Positions 34,529 to 43,345 of a stretch of DNA of 64,000 nt are shown here, one piece after another. The translations under genes and the position numbers were made by a program. The stretch is from NCBI GenBank assembly GCA_947488305.1, contig CANKZM010000003.1, positions 496,001-560,000 on the forward strand, given 5' to 3'. The DNA is from an uncultured Roseobacter sp. GTDB lineage: Bacteria; Pseudomonadota; Alphaproteobacteria; Rhodobacterales; Rhodobacteraceae. Below the pieces are notes generated by a model. It did not search any database. It saw only the letters and a program-made list of their open reading frames with translations, and was not told the DNA's origin. Position 1 is the stretch's first letter. Every line of letters starts with the position of its first letter.

Positions 34529-34828
34529 TCTTCCCCAAAATACTGAATTTCGTGAACCTGCAGGACAGTTTTTTGTTTCGCCGTCGCAGCTTTTTAGCGC
34601 ACTACGGGTTTTCTGGGGGACAGGCGGAGGCGCTGCGGGTTGCTCATAAGGGCCGGATCACCGCAGCGACCTCCTCATCAAGCGCGTTCCGGCAACTACG
34701 CTGACTGCAACCGATTTAGCGCCCTATTGGGGCACGTGTTTTGGAGTTGGTGCCAAATCTTTTGGAGGATCGGACAGAAACCCGATCATTGCCGCCTCAT
34801 CCAAAATTAGCGGTCGCAATATGCTGCG
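34529..34828. other. Spacer downstream of tRNA-Tyr
   Basis: About 300 bases between tRNA-Tyr and the end of the aminotransferase gene. No gene, repeat of the tRNA 3' end or terminator was recognised. Confidence 0.4.
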
Positions 34829-35965
34829 TCAGTGGTTGTTGCGACGGAGATGTGCCTCAAACGCAGCAAGACCCTCATCCAACCCTGATCGCCCCAAACC
34901 GATGCGGAAGTGGTTGTGAGGAACCTGGCCAAGATCGGAGGCATAAATCGAGCTTGGCAACACCAAGACGCCGCTCTCCTCAACAAGCCGCCGAGCAAAT
35001 TCTTCGACGCCTTCGCTGCCTAAGTAACGTGGATAGGCCATGCACGACCCATCCGGACGACGCCACTCGAAAAGATCGGGATGTCGCGCAAAGAAGCTCT
35101 CCCACTTCGACATATTCTCATCGACAATCGCGCAGTTCCGTGCCAGCAATCGGTCGCGGTTTTTCAATGCTATCAGTGCCAACCGTTCGCTTGGGCCGGA
35201 ATTACAGATCGACAGGTAGTGCTTCATCCGTTCCATGCGGGACAAAACATCAAGGTCCTGGCAGGCAATCCAGCCAATGCGCAGACCGGGCAGCCCGTAG
35301 GATTTGGACATGACCCCAAGCGACAGCCCACGCTCGTAGACATCCGCAATGAATGGCAGGTGCTGCGTTCCAGTGGGGCCCAACCCGTTGAATATTTCGT
35401 CATGTAAAATGTAGATGCCATGTTGTCGGCAAAGGGCAATCAGCGCCTCAAACCGGTCTTGTGACAAGATTGTGCCGGTGGGGTTGTGCGGGAAATTCAT
35501 CGTCAATAGCCGCGTATTGGGGCGGATCGCAGCGGCCACCCGATCAATATCAAGCGACCAGCCATCTTCGGGGTCAAGCGGCACACCCGTCGCCTCGCAG
35601 ATCGCCAACGGCAAAGTCTCATGCGACTGATAGTTTGGTGTCACAACAATGGCGTGGCTGTCCTTGTCGAGGAGCACCGAATTGGCCGCAAAAATGCCCT
35701 CACTGGCACCGGCGAAACATAACACCTGTTCTGCCGACTGCTGCGCATAGGTCGCGGCTATCTGCGCACGCAGATCAGGCGCACCAAAGGTTTCCGTGTA
35801 CCCCAACCACATGCCCTCAAAACCCTCACGGTCGTCTGGCTCTGCCATGTCAAGCAGGGTGCGGAGCGAAATACTCTCTGCGTCAGACGCCGTCAGGTGA
35901 TATCGCGCGCTGAATTCCCACTTTGCAAAATGGGTCTCCAGACGAAAATCGGGGAGAGTGGTCAT
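34829..35965 (-). CDS. Class I/II PLP-dependent aminotransferase
   Basis: 378 residues from the ATG at 35965 with GGAGG 8 bases upstream; an ATG 15 codons earlier lacks a site. Fold type I features: FAGASEGIFAANSVLL, NFPHNPTG (cofactor contact), DEIFNGL and the PLP-lysine motif SKSYGLPGLRIGW, then a C-terminal FRIGLGR that binds the carboxylate. The substrate is not evident from the sequence. It is divergent from the glycosyltransferase-like gene. Confidence 0.87.
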   Translation of the reverse strand: MTTLPDFRLETHFAKWEFSARYHLTASDAESISLRTLLDMAEPDDREGFEGMWLGYTETFGAPDLRAQIAATYAQQSAEQVLCFAGASEGIFAANSVLLDKDSHAIVVTPNYQSHETLPLAICEATGVPLDPEDGWSLDIDRVAAAIRPNTRLLTMNFPHNPTGTILSQDRFEALIALCRQHGIYILHDEIFNGLGPTGTQHLPFIADVYERGLSLGVMSKSYGLPGLRIGWIACQDLDVLSRMERMKHYLSICNSGPSERLALIALKNRDRLLARNCAIVDENMSKWESFFARHPDLFEWRRPDGSCMAYPRYLGSEGVEEFARRLVEESGVLVLPSSIYASDLGQVPHNHFRIGLGRSGLDEGLAAFEAHLRRNNH

Positions 35966-36103
35966 GTCGATGGCCTCCGCACTGGTGGTCCCTTGCCTTA
36001 AGCCATCCACTGCAAAAAGCGAAGTCCTGCAGTCACCTCTTTCGCCGGTGCGCTCGGCACAATATAGTTTCGCAATCTATCCTATTCGGAACAGAGCAGA
36101 AAT

Positions 36104-37111
36104 ATGGCGACGGCCGTGCCAAAGAACCCGAAGAGTTTTAACGTCGTGGTGGTGGGCCAACGTGGCAGACTGGCCTATGAGGCGTTACTTTTTGCCGCCT
36201 CCCTGCGACATGCGAGTCCGGATTTTGACGGTCGGATCATTGTGGCTGAACCTGAGCCTAGCCCGCTCTGGCCCAACAACCCAAAGATTACGCGCGATGA
36301 GATTCGCGACGCATTGACGGAATTGGGCGCAGAGATCGTACCGTTCGAGAGTCGTCATTTCGGGGCGGCTTACCCTTACGGCAACAAGATCGAAATGCTG
36401 CGTGCCCTGCCCGAAAACGAACCCTTCGTGTTCTTTGATACCGACACGCTAATCACCGGGGATCTCTGCACAGTGCCCTTTGACTTCGACAGGCCATCGG
36501 CGTCCCTGCGGTGCGAGGGGACCTGGCCCAAACCGCAGCTTTATGGGCCCGGATACACGGGGTTGTGGAAGTCGCTTTACGACAAGTTCGATCTGGATTT
36601 CGAGAGCTCGCTTGACCTCAGCCAGCCTGATGAGTTCTGGAAACGGTATCTCTATTTCAATGCGGGCTTCTTTTACTATCGATGCCCGCGCGTATTTGGA
36701 GAGATGTACGAACGGTTCGCTTTGGCGATCCGTGACACTCCACCACCCGAACTCTGCGCTCAATCCTTTGATCCCTGGCTGGATCAGATTGCTTTGCCCC
36801 TTGTCATCCATGCGCTTGGCGGAGGTCGGGATGCTTTGCCTCCCGGCCTGATTGACGGATCGGTAAGCTGCCATTACCGGGTCTTCCCATTGCTTTACGC
36901 CCGCGAAAGCGACGCCGTGGTGAATACGCTGGAAACCGTGGCGGCCCCCAACAAGATCAAGAAAGTGCTCAAAGGCCACGAGCCGATCAAACGAATGGTT
37001 TATCAGGGGCGCGGCCAGAAGGTGCGCGCGCTTTTTGATCGAGACGACCTTCCAAAGCGTGAAGCACAAATACGCAATCGCATAAAACGGGAAGGCTTCT
37101 GGATGCGGTAG
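36104..37111 (+). CDS. Glycosyltransferase-like protein (GT-A fold)
   Basis: 335 residues. The N-terminal Rossmann-like part (FNVVVVGQRGRLAYEALLFAASLR) and FVFFDTDTLITGDL, a DxD motif, point to a nucleotide-sugar glycosyltransferase of the GT-A type. LYFNAGFFYYRCPRVFGEMYERF matches the acceptor-side region of GT8-like enzymes. The C-terminus is basic. No signal peptide or helix is seen, so it acts in the cytosol or at the membrane face. Acceptor unknown; no polysaccharide cluster is nearby. Confidence 0.65.
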   Translation: MATAVPKNPKSFNVVVVGQRGRLAYEALLFAASLRHASPDFDGRIIVAEPEPSPLWPNNPKITRDEIRDALTELGAEIVPFESRHFGAAYPYGNKIEMLRALPENEPFVFFDTDTLITGDLCTVPFDFDRPSASLRCEGTWPKPQLYGPGYTGLWKSLYDKFDLDFESSLDLSQPDEFWKRYLYFNAGFFYYRCPRVFGEMYERFALAIRDTPPPELCAQSFDPWLDQIALPLVIHALGGGRDALPPGLIDGSVSCHYRVFPLLYARESDAVVNTLETVAAPNKIKKVLKGHEPIKRMVYQGRGQKVRALFDRDDLPKREAQIRNRIKREGFWMR

Positions 37112-37180
37112 GTCCGGACCTTGTACCCCTGCCATCCTTCGCCTAACCATTGCGCAACGCATTTTCTCAGGAGACCAAAA

Positions 37181-38479
37181 ATGACTGATCCAAAAGGCCC
37201 CAGCTACGGCTTTGACACGTTGCAGATCCATGCAGGTGCACGTCCCGACCCTGCGACAGGGGCGCGACAAACTCCGATTTACCAGACCACGGCTTACGTC
37301 TTTCGGGATGCGGACCATGCCGCAGCCCTCTTCAACCTTCAGGAAGTTGGGTACATCTATTCCCGCCTGACCAATCCGACGATCGCCGTTCTGCAAGAAC
37401 GTATCGCGACACTGGAAGGTGGTGTGGGAGCCGTTTGCTGTTCTTCCGGACACGCGGCACAGATCATGGCGCTGTTCCCCTTGATGGGGCCAGGCAAGAA
37501 TATCGTGGCGTCCACGCGCCTTTATGGCGGCACGGTGACTCAGTTCAGCCAGACGATCAAACGCTTCGGCTGGTCGTGCACCTTCGTTGACTTCGACGAT
37601 CTTGATGCGGTCAAAGCAGCAATCGACGACGACACCCGCGCGGTGTTCTGCGAAGCCATAGCCAATCCGGGCGGCTATATCACAGACCTCGATGCCATCT
37701 CTGCGATCTCCGACGCGGCAGGCATCCCGTTGATTGTTGATAACACCTCGGCCACGCCTTATCTCTGCCGCCCCATCGAACACGGTGCGACGCTGGTTGT
37801 ACATTCGACCACCAAATACCTCACAGGCAACGGAACAGTCACCGGCGGTTGCGTGGTCGATTCAGGAAAATTCGACTGGTCTGCAAATGACAAGTTCCCC
37901 TCGCTCAGCGAACCCGAACCCGCCTATCACGGGCTAAAATTCCACGAGACCTTTGGCCCCCTCGCCTTCACTTTCCATTCAATCGCCATCGGTCTGCGGG
38001 ATCTGGGCATGACGATGAATCCGCAAGCGGCCCATTACACATTGATGGGAACAGAGACGCTGAGCCTTCGTATGGATCGCCACGTCGAAAACGCTGAAAA
38101 GGTCGCAACCTGGTTGGAGAAAGACCCCCGCGTTGACTACGTGACCTATGCGGGCCTCAAGTCCTCTCCATACTACGACCGCGTGAAGAAGATCTGCCCA
38201 AAAGGTGCCGGCGGCCTTTTCACCTTCGCGATCAAAGGCGGCTATGATGCCTGCATCAAATTTGTGAACGCGCTGGAGATCTTCAGCCACGTTGCAAACC
38301 TTGGAGATGCGCGCAGCCTGGTCATTCACTCGGCCTCGACAACCCATCGCCAACTGACGGCCGAACAGCAGGAAGCGGCAGGTGCTGGCCCGGGTGTCGT
38401 CCGTATTTCGATTGGTATCGAAGATGCGGACGATCTGATCGCGGACCTTGATCAGGCGTTGTCAAAAGCAACCGGCTAG
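37181..38479 (+). CDS. metY: O-acetylhomoserine sulfhydrylase (MetY type)
   Basis: 432 residues from the ATG at 37181 with CAGGAG upstream. A Cys/Met-metabolism PLP enzyme: FDTLQIHAGARPDPATGARQTPIYQTTAYVF at the start, SRLTNPTIAVLQERIATLEGG, and the PLP-lysine site HSTTKYLTGNGTVTGG. Length above 420 and the long insert (KFDWSANDKFPSLSEPEPAYHG) separate MetY from the shorter MetZ and MetB. It makes homocysteine from O-acetylhomoserine and sulfide. A strong terminator follows. Confidence 0.94.
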   Translation: MTDPKGPSYGFDTLQIHAGARPDPATGARQTPIYQTTAYVFRDADHAAALFNLQEVGYIYSRLTNPTIAVLQERIATLEGGVGAVCCSSGHAAQIMALFPLMGPGKNIVASTRLYGGTVTQFSQTIKRFGWSCTFVDFDDLDAVKAAIDDDTRAVFCEAIANPGGYITDLDAISAISDAAGIPLIVDNTSATPYLCRPIEHGATLVVHSTTKYLTGNGTVTGGCVVDSGKFDWSANDKFPSLSEPEPAYHGLKFHETFGPLAFTFHSIAIGLRDLGMTMNPQAAHYTLMGTETLSLRMDRHVENAEKVATWLEKDPRVDYVTYAGLKSSPYYDRVKKICPKGAGGLFTFAIKGGYDACIKFVNALEIFSHVANLGDARSLVIHSASTTHRQLTAEQQEAAGAGPGVVRISIGIEDADDLIADLDQALSKATG

Positions 38480-38500
38480 ATATCGGATCGAAGTTTGGAA

Positions 38501-38525
38501 AGGGCGGCGCGTGCCGCCCTTTTTT
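38501..38525 (+). terminator. Intrinsic terminator of metY
   Basis: AGGGCGGC at 38501-38508 pairs perfectly with GCCGCCCT at 38513-38520 around GCGT, followed by a T run. Twenty-one bases after the metY stop. Confidence 0.92.
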
Positions 38526-38533
38526 GGTGCGGA

Positions 38534-39226
38534 TTAGTCCAGAATTTCAAAGACCATGGAAACATGTGTGGAGAGACTGACTTCACCAGCAGCAATCGGT
38601 ACATCAGCCGCCATACGCGCTGACGCCATCTCCATCATGACAGGGCGCGGCGCACCGCCGCTTTCTGAGATCGATTGAACCGGGCCAAGGGTCACTCCGG
38701 CGGCATCTGCAAGTTGTTTGGCCTTGGCCATGGCGTCCTTCACCGCATCAGCACGTGCCTGCTGGATCGCGCTTTCAGGGTCCTGTACCGAAAACTGCAA
38801 GCCATTGAATGTATTGGCTCCATCCGACACCACCGTGTCGAGAATTGCGCCCAGTTTTTCAAGATCACGCACGCGAACCATCAGGCCGTTGCGTGCGACA
38901 AATCCTGTGATCCGCCGAGGGGCGTCTGATCCTTGCACCTGACGGGACCACACTGGTTGCAGGGACAGGCCCTGCGTTTGCATGTCACGTGCTGCAACGC
39001 CCATCTCTTCCAATCGGGCAATCACAGCTCCGACCGCGTTTGAGGTCCGCGTCAGCGCTTCGCCCGCTGTACCCGCCTGATGGGTGACGCCAATATCGAT
39101 GCTAGCCATGTCGGGCGCTGTCTCCACGACGCCCCTGCCCGACGTCGTAATCACGCGTTCGACCTCCGCCCAGGCTGTACCCGCAGCCGCGAGAATCACA
39201 AATCCGGCGATCAACAGTTTTTTCAT
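38534..39226 (-). CDS. SIMPL (DUF541) domain periplasmic protein
   Basis: 230 residues from the ATG at 39226, with GGAG upstream. A signal peptide (1-20) is followed by the SIMPL pattern ITTSGRGVVETAPDMASIDIGV, then TQGLSLQPVW and QQARADAVKDAMAKAKQLADAAGVTLGPVQSISE. Members form oligomeric periplasmic assemblies and have been linked to oxidative stress; the molecular role is unclear. It converges on metY across the terminator. Confidence 0.9.
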   Translation of the reverse strand: MKKLLIAGFVILAAAGTAWAEVERVITTSGRGVVETAPDMASIDIGVTHQAGTAGEALTRTSNAVGAVIARLEEMGVAARDMQTQGLSLQPVWSRQVQGSDAPRRITGFVARNGLMVRVRDLEKLGAILDTVVSDGANTFNGLQFSVQDPESAIQQARADAVKDAMAKAKQLADAAGVTLGPVQSISESGGAPRPVMMEMASARMAADVPIAAGEVSLSTHVSMVFEILD

Positions 39227-39377
39227 ATCCAGTCTCCACTTGTACCCGTCTACCGAAAATGGGCGGCGGAACGATGGAACACAAGGCGTCACATCACCCC
39301 GCATTGTCTCGGCAAAGACTTGCTTTAACCTTGTCTTTGTTTCTTGGCCTCTATTTTCCCAATAAAAAGTCGGATAA

Positions 39378-41612
39378 ATGTCGGGTATGAAACCTAACTT
39401 TGCGTTGTCCCTGTCTCATGACGGCATCGCTCTGTTGCAGCGTTCTGCAGCAGGCTGGCGCATTGTGGGCGAAGCTGACCCATCTTCCCCAAGCCTTTCA
39501 GAAGAACTTGAGGTGTTGCGCCGTACGGCAACGGCGCTTGCCCCCGGTGGGTTGCGCTGCAAGATCATCATCCCCAACGACCAGATCCGGTTTCTCTCCA
39601 TTGAAACCCCCGATCTGGATTTGGACGCCCGCAAGTCGGCTGCCGAAACGGCTTTGGATGGGGTAACACCTTATGCCGTTACGGATCTTGTATTCGACAT
39701 TCTGGTAGACGGTGACACGACACATATTGCTGCGGTGGCCCGCGACACTTTGCAGGAAGCGGAAAATTTTGCGACGACCCACCGGTTTCACCCGGTTTCT
39801 TTTGCCGCGCAAACAGACTCCGGTCACCCATTCACCGCCGAAGCCTTTTTCGGCACCACCGAAGCCGCGGCAGAGCTTCTGACGCCAGGCGAAGAGGTGG
39901 AACGTGAGACAGTTGCGTTTCTCTTGACCTCGGACCTTGAAGCACTGGAAACGCAAGCTGTTCATCCCACCGAGGAGCCCGAAGAAGCGCAGGTTGAAGA
40001 AGAGCTTGAGGCTGAAAGCGCGGATGCAGAGCCCAGTTTCGTAAGCCGTCGACGGGTGCCAACTTTCCGCACGACGCCCCTCACACCTAAGACTATCAGT
40101 GGGGTCACGGCTGGATCCGTTCCAGGATTCGGAGAGCCAGAAACACCCTTCGAAAGTGCTCCTCCGAAGAAACAAGCCGAAGCACCAAAACCAGCGGTCG
40201 TACCCGCACCTGCGCCGATCGTGCGCAAACCTGAAAGCGAGACAGAGCGCTTTACAATCTACGGTGCGCCCACCGCAACTGGCGGGTCAAACAGAATGGG
40301 CATGACTGCGGTTGCCGGGTTGGTGGGTGTTGCGCTGGTGGCTGGGATCGCTGCGTTCGCCAGCGGTGCAACCAGTAGCGGCATCAGCGGCCTGTTCGCC
40401 CGTTTCACAAGCCCGGAACCCGTGGTGCAATTCACAGCACCGGCCCAACCTCAGACCGCAGTTACAATCGTGGCTGATCCGGAATCAGAAGACGAAGCCA
40501 CGCCACCGGTTGAGCTTGCCTCACTCTCTCCGTCGATGACTGACGAAGATGCAGCCGTGTTGGATGCCTTGCGTGCGCCGATTGATCCCGAACCGGAAGC
40601 CGTTGTCCCGCAAACGGAGAATGACATGCGGGCAGCCTACGCGGTCAGCGGAATTTGGCCTGTGGCACCTGATGTGCCCAGCCCACCGCCGTTGGTGGAT
40701 CTTGATGATCTTTATGTCACCAGCATCGACCCGATCAATCCGAATTTTGATGCTGTGGCACTACCTGCCCTTACAACCGAAGGCCACGATCTGGACTTGC
40801 TTGCCCCCGCCTCTCCCGCACCGGCTGGGACCGTGTTTAACCTAAATGACCGCGGGCTTGTGGTCGCCACGCCCGAAGGTAGCATGAACCCTGACGGTGT
40901 CTTGGTGTTTGCCGGCCAACCACCTGTGCGGCAGCCCACCAACATGGTCAAGGCAGCAGACCCCGAAGTGGATTTGACCGTAAGGTTGCGCCTGGCAGCT
41001 TTCCGTCCGAAGCCGCGCCCGTCTGACCTGATCGAGACTGCCGAACGCGCGGCCTTCAGCGGGTTGACCCGGTCTGAATTGAGCGAGATCCGACCGCGCT
41101 TGCGTCCCCAATCTGCGCAGGAAAACGCGCTGGCTTCCGCAAGCCTTGTTTCCCTGGATGATAGCAATAGCCGGTCCTTGTTGGAAAACCCCAACGACGA
41201 CGGTTTTGACAGCGCAACTGCCCGGGCGGTTGTAGCGTCTTTGCGCCCCGGCGCCCGGCCAAGTGGTTTTGAAAAAACAGTTGCCAAGGCGCTGGAACGC
41301 GCGCCGGCCCCCAAACCAACCGAGACCGCACGCGTTGTCCCCCGCACTGTTTCACCCAAAATTCCATCCAGCGCCTCCGCGTCACGCGAAGCGACTGTGA
41401 AAAACGCGTTGAACCTGCGCAAGGTCAACCTGATCGGCGTCTATGGCAAACCATCCAGTCGACGGGCATTGGTTCGATTGGGAAGCGGCCGCTACCGTAA
41501 GGTGGAAGTCGGAGACCGCATCGATGGCGGACGAGTCTCGGCAATTGGCGATGCAGAACTGCGGTACCAGAAGAACGGCCGCGCCGTTGTCCTGAAGATG
41601 CCCCGCGGCTGA
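39378..41612 (+). CDS. Large bitopic protein with PilM/GspL-like and PilP/GspC-like ends
   Basis: 744 residues, not a recognised family as a whole. Residues 1-190 look like the actin-like cytoplasmic domain of PilM/GspL (FALSLSHDGIALLQRSAAGW, then IIIPNDQIRFLSIETPDLDL and ALDGVTPYAVTDLVFDILVD). An acidic, Pro-rich linker leads to one membrane helix at about 307-330. The long disordered outer part ends in a small beta domain (671-744: LRKVNLIGVYGKPSSRRALVRL ... YRKVEVGDRIDGGRVSAIGD) resembling PilP/GspC homology regions. The start may also be the ATG three codons in. No pilus or secretion genes adjoin it, so a lone envelope scaffold is only an inference. Confidence 0.7.
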   Translation: MSGMKPNFALSLSHDGIALLQRSAAGWRIVGEADPSSPSLSEELEVLRRTATALAPGGLRCKIIIPNDQIRFLSIETPDLDLDARKSAAETALDGVTPYAVTDLVFDILVDGDTTHIAAVARDTLQEAENFATTHRFHPVSFAAQTDSGHPFTAEAFFGTTEAAAELLTPGEEVERETVAFLLTSDLEALETQAVHPTEEPEEAQVEEELEAESADAEPSFVSRRRVPTFRTTPLTPKTISGVTAGSVPGFGEPETPFESAPPKKQAEAPKPAVVPAPAPIVRKPESETERFTIYGAPTATGGSNRMGMTAVAGLVGVALVAGIAAFASGATSSGISGLFARFTSPEPVVQFTAPAQPQTAVTIVADPESEDEATPPVELASLSPSMTDEDAAVLDALRAPIDPEPEAVVPQTENDMRAAYAVSGIWPVAPDVPSPPPLVDLDDLYVTSIDPINPNFDAVALPALTTEGHDLDLLAPASPAPAGTVFNLNDRGLVVATPEGSMNPDGVLVFAGQPPVRQPTNMVKAADPEVDLTVRLRLAAFRPKPRPSDLIETAERAAFSGLTRSELSEIRPRLRPQSAQENALASASLVSLDDSNSRSLLENPNDDGFDSATARAVVASLRPGARPSGFEKTVAKALERAPAPKPTETARVVPRTVSPKIPSSASASREATVKNALNLRKVNLIGVYGKPSSRRALVRLGSGRYRKVEVGDRIDGGRVSAIGDAELRYQKNGRAVVLKMPRG

Positions 41613-41618
41613 ACGCGC

Positions 41619-42713
41619 TTATTCTGCAGCAATTTCCCCATTTGCAATCTGCTCCTGCTCGATGCTTTCGAACAGTGCTTTGAAATTCCCCTCGCCAAAT
41701 CCATCGTCTCCCTTGCGTTCGATGAACTCAAAGAAGATCGGCCCGATGACGGTTTTGGAGAAAATCTGCAACAGAATCTTGGTCTCGCCGCCATCCACGA
41801 CGCCTTCACCGTCGATGAGGATGCCGTGCTTCTTCATGCGATCGACTGGCTCATCGTGGCCTGTCACACGATCATGGCTGAGCGCATAGTAGCTCTCGGG
41901 CGGCCCTGGCATGAACTTGAGGCCTCGCTCCGCGATTGCGTCGGTCGCATCATAGATATTGCGCGCGCCCACGGCGATGTGCTGGATGCCTTCGCCCTTG
42001 TACTTCTTGAGATATGAAACGATTTGCCCCGTCTCCCCGCGGTCTTCGTTGATCGGGATGCGGATACGTCCACAAGGGGATGTGAGCGCACGACTCAGAA
42101 GACCAGTGTACTTCCCTTCGATATCGAAGAAGCGAATTTCCCTGAAGTTGAAGAGCTCACCGTAGAAATCAAACCACTTGTCCATATTGCCCCTGTGGAC
42201 ATTATGCGTGAGGTGATCGAGGTAGTAGAACCCAACCCCTTCCGGTTTGGATTGAGCAATCCAGTTGTACTCTTCATTGTAGGGGCTGGTGTCATAGTAT
42301 TGATCGACGAAATACAGCAATGAACCGCCAATCCCCATAATGGCAGGGACATCCAGCGCCTTGCCGGTGCCCTCATAGGGTTCCGCGCCTTTTGCGACGG
42401 CCTGTTCGAATGCATGAGCCGCATTCGCGACGCGCCAGCCCATTGAAGGGGCACAAGGTCCATGCTCTTCGACAAAGCGGGCCGCGAAACTTGTTGGATC
42501 GGCGTTCAGAATGTAAGTAATGTCGCCTTGCTGCCACAACTCGATCTGTTTGGACTTATGCGTGGCAACATGCGTGTAGCCCATGCGCGTAAAGAGTGCG
42601 CGGAGTTCCTCTGGCTCCGGATGGGCAAACTCGACAAACTCGAACCCGTCCGTTCCAGCAGGGTTGTCCTGACTGATTTCTGCACGCGGGGCATTATGCG
42701 GAAAAGGGCCCAT
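41619..42713 (-). CDS. hpd: 4-hydroxyphenylpyruvate dioxygenase
   Basis: 364 residues. Two vicinal-oxygen-chelate halves. Iron ligands are in HLTHNV, GIQHIAV and FFEFIERKG. It converts 4-hydroxyphenylpyruvate to homogentisate in tyrosine catabolism. I chose the ATG at 42713 because AAGGAG lies 8 bases upstream; GTG at 42722 and ATG at 42719 sit too close to that site. It is divergent from an Lrp/AsnC regulator across an operator-like spacer. Confidence 0.96.
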   Translation of the reverse strand: MGPFPHNAPRAEISQDNPAGTDGFEFVEFAHPEPEELRALFTRMGYTHVATHKSKQIELWQQGDITYILNADPTSFAARFVEEHGPCAPSMGWRVANAAHAFEQAVAKGAEPYEGTGKALDVPAIMGIGGSLLYFVDQYYDTSPYNEEYNWIAQSKPEGVGFYYLDHLTHNVHRGNMDKWFDFYGELFNFREIRFFDIEGKYTGLLSRALTSPCGRIRIPINEDRGETGQIVSYLKKYKGEGIQHIAVGARNIYDATDAIAERGLKFMPGPPESYYALSHDRVTGHDEPVDRMKKHGILIDGEGVVDGGETKILLQIFSKTVIGPIFFEFIERKGDDGFGEGNFKALFESIEQEQIANGEIAAE

Positions 42714-42787
42714 GACCATCACTCCTTGCTGAAAATAATCGAAAACGCCTTATGTTTAGACACATAGCATCAGCCACATGCGGTTTC

Positions 42788-42834
42788 TGCGTAATCTTCC
42801 ATCTTAAGGTGGAAATTCACGCGATAATTACGCA
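42788..42834. promoter_or_regulatory. Nested inverted repeats in the hpd/Lrp spacer
   Basis: An exact 8-base inverted repeat, TGCGTAAT at 42788-42795 and ATTACGCA at 42827-42834, encloses a near-perfect 18-base palindrome at 42797-42814 (TTCCA and TGGAA arms around CTTAAG, 16 of 18 positions symmetric). Position between divergent starts (42713 and 42850) fits sites for the Lrp/AsnC protein encoded alongside. Confidence 0.6.
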
Positions 42835-42849
42835 TATTTACGGAAATTA

Positions 42850-43323
42850 ATGCGAAAGATACGCACCTTGCTGGATGATATCGACAAGAGACTGCTTTCC
42901 GCCTTGCAAAAGGATGCGCAACTGACCGCTCAGCAGTTGGGCGAAATGCTGCACCTATCACCCAGCCAAGCCGGGCGGCGGCGTCAGCGGCTGGAGACCG
43001 AGGGCTTTATCAAATCCTATGTCGCGCGGCTTGACGGGCTGTCATTGGGGCTGAATGTTCAGGGTTTTGTTCAGGTCCACCTGGCCAGCCATGGCGCAGA
43101 CCAGTCCCGCGACTTCAAGAACCTCGTCGAACGCACGCCCGAGATCACCGACGCGTGGACAATGACGGGTGACGCAGATTATCTTTTAAGGGTCTATTGT
43201 GAAGATCTGCCGGATCTGAATCGCCTGATTCAGGAGGTGTTGCTCACCCACCCGGCGGTTGCGCGGGTGCACAGCCAGATCGTCATGGATCAATTAAAAA
43301 CAGATGGGGCGCTTCCGACGTGA
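42850..43323 (+). CDS. Lrp/AsnC-family transcriptional regulator
   Basis: 157 residues: an N-terminal helix-turn-helix (LDDIDKRLLSALQKDAQLTAQQLGEMLHLSPSQAGRRRQRLE) and a C-terminal RAM domain (VQVHLASHG, WTMTGDADYLLRVY, VARVHSQIVMDQLK). Divergence from hpd suggests it controls tyrosine degradation in response to an aromatic amino acid. The ATG at 42850 lies in A+T-rich sequence without a clear ribosome site. Confidence 0.92.
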   Translation: MRKIRTLLDDIDKRLLSALQKDAQLTAQQLGEMLHLSPSQAGRRRQRLETEGFIKSYVARLDGLSLGLNVQGFVQVHLASHGADQSRDFKNLVERTPEITDAWTMTGDADYLLRVYCEDLPDLNRLIQEVLLTHPAVARVHSQIVMDQLKTDGALPT

Positions 43324-43345
43324 CCCGCAAGGAGAATACCTACTA

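Noticed and set aside
36449-37804. Long antisense open frame of about 450 codons opposite the glycosyltransferase-like gene and metY
   Set aside because: It is the mirror of two genes with firm motifs, has no ribosome site, and its protein reads as shadow translation.
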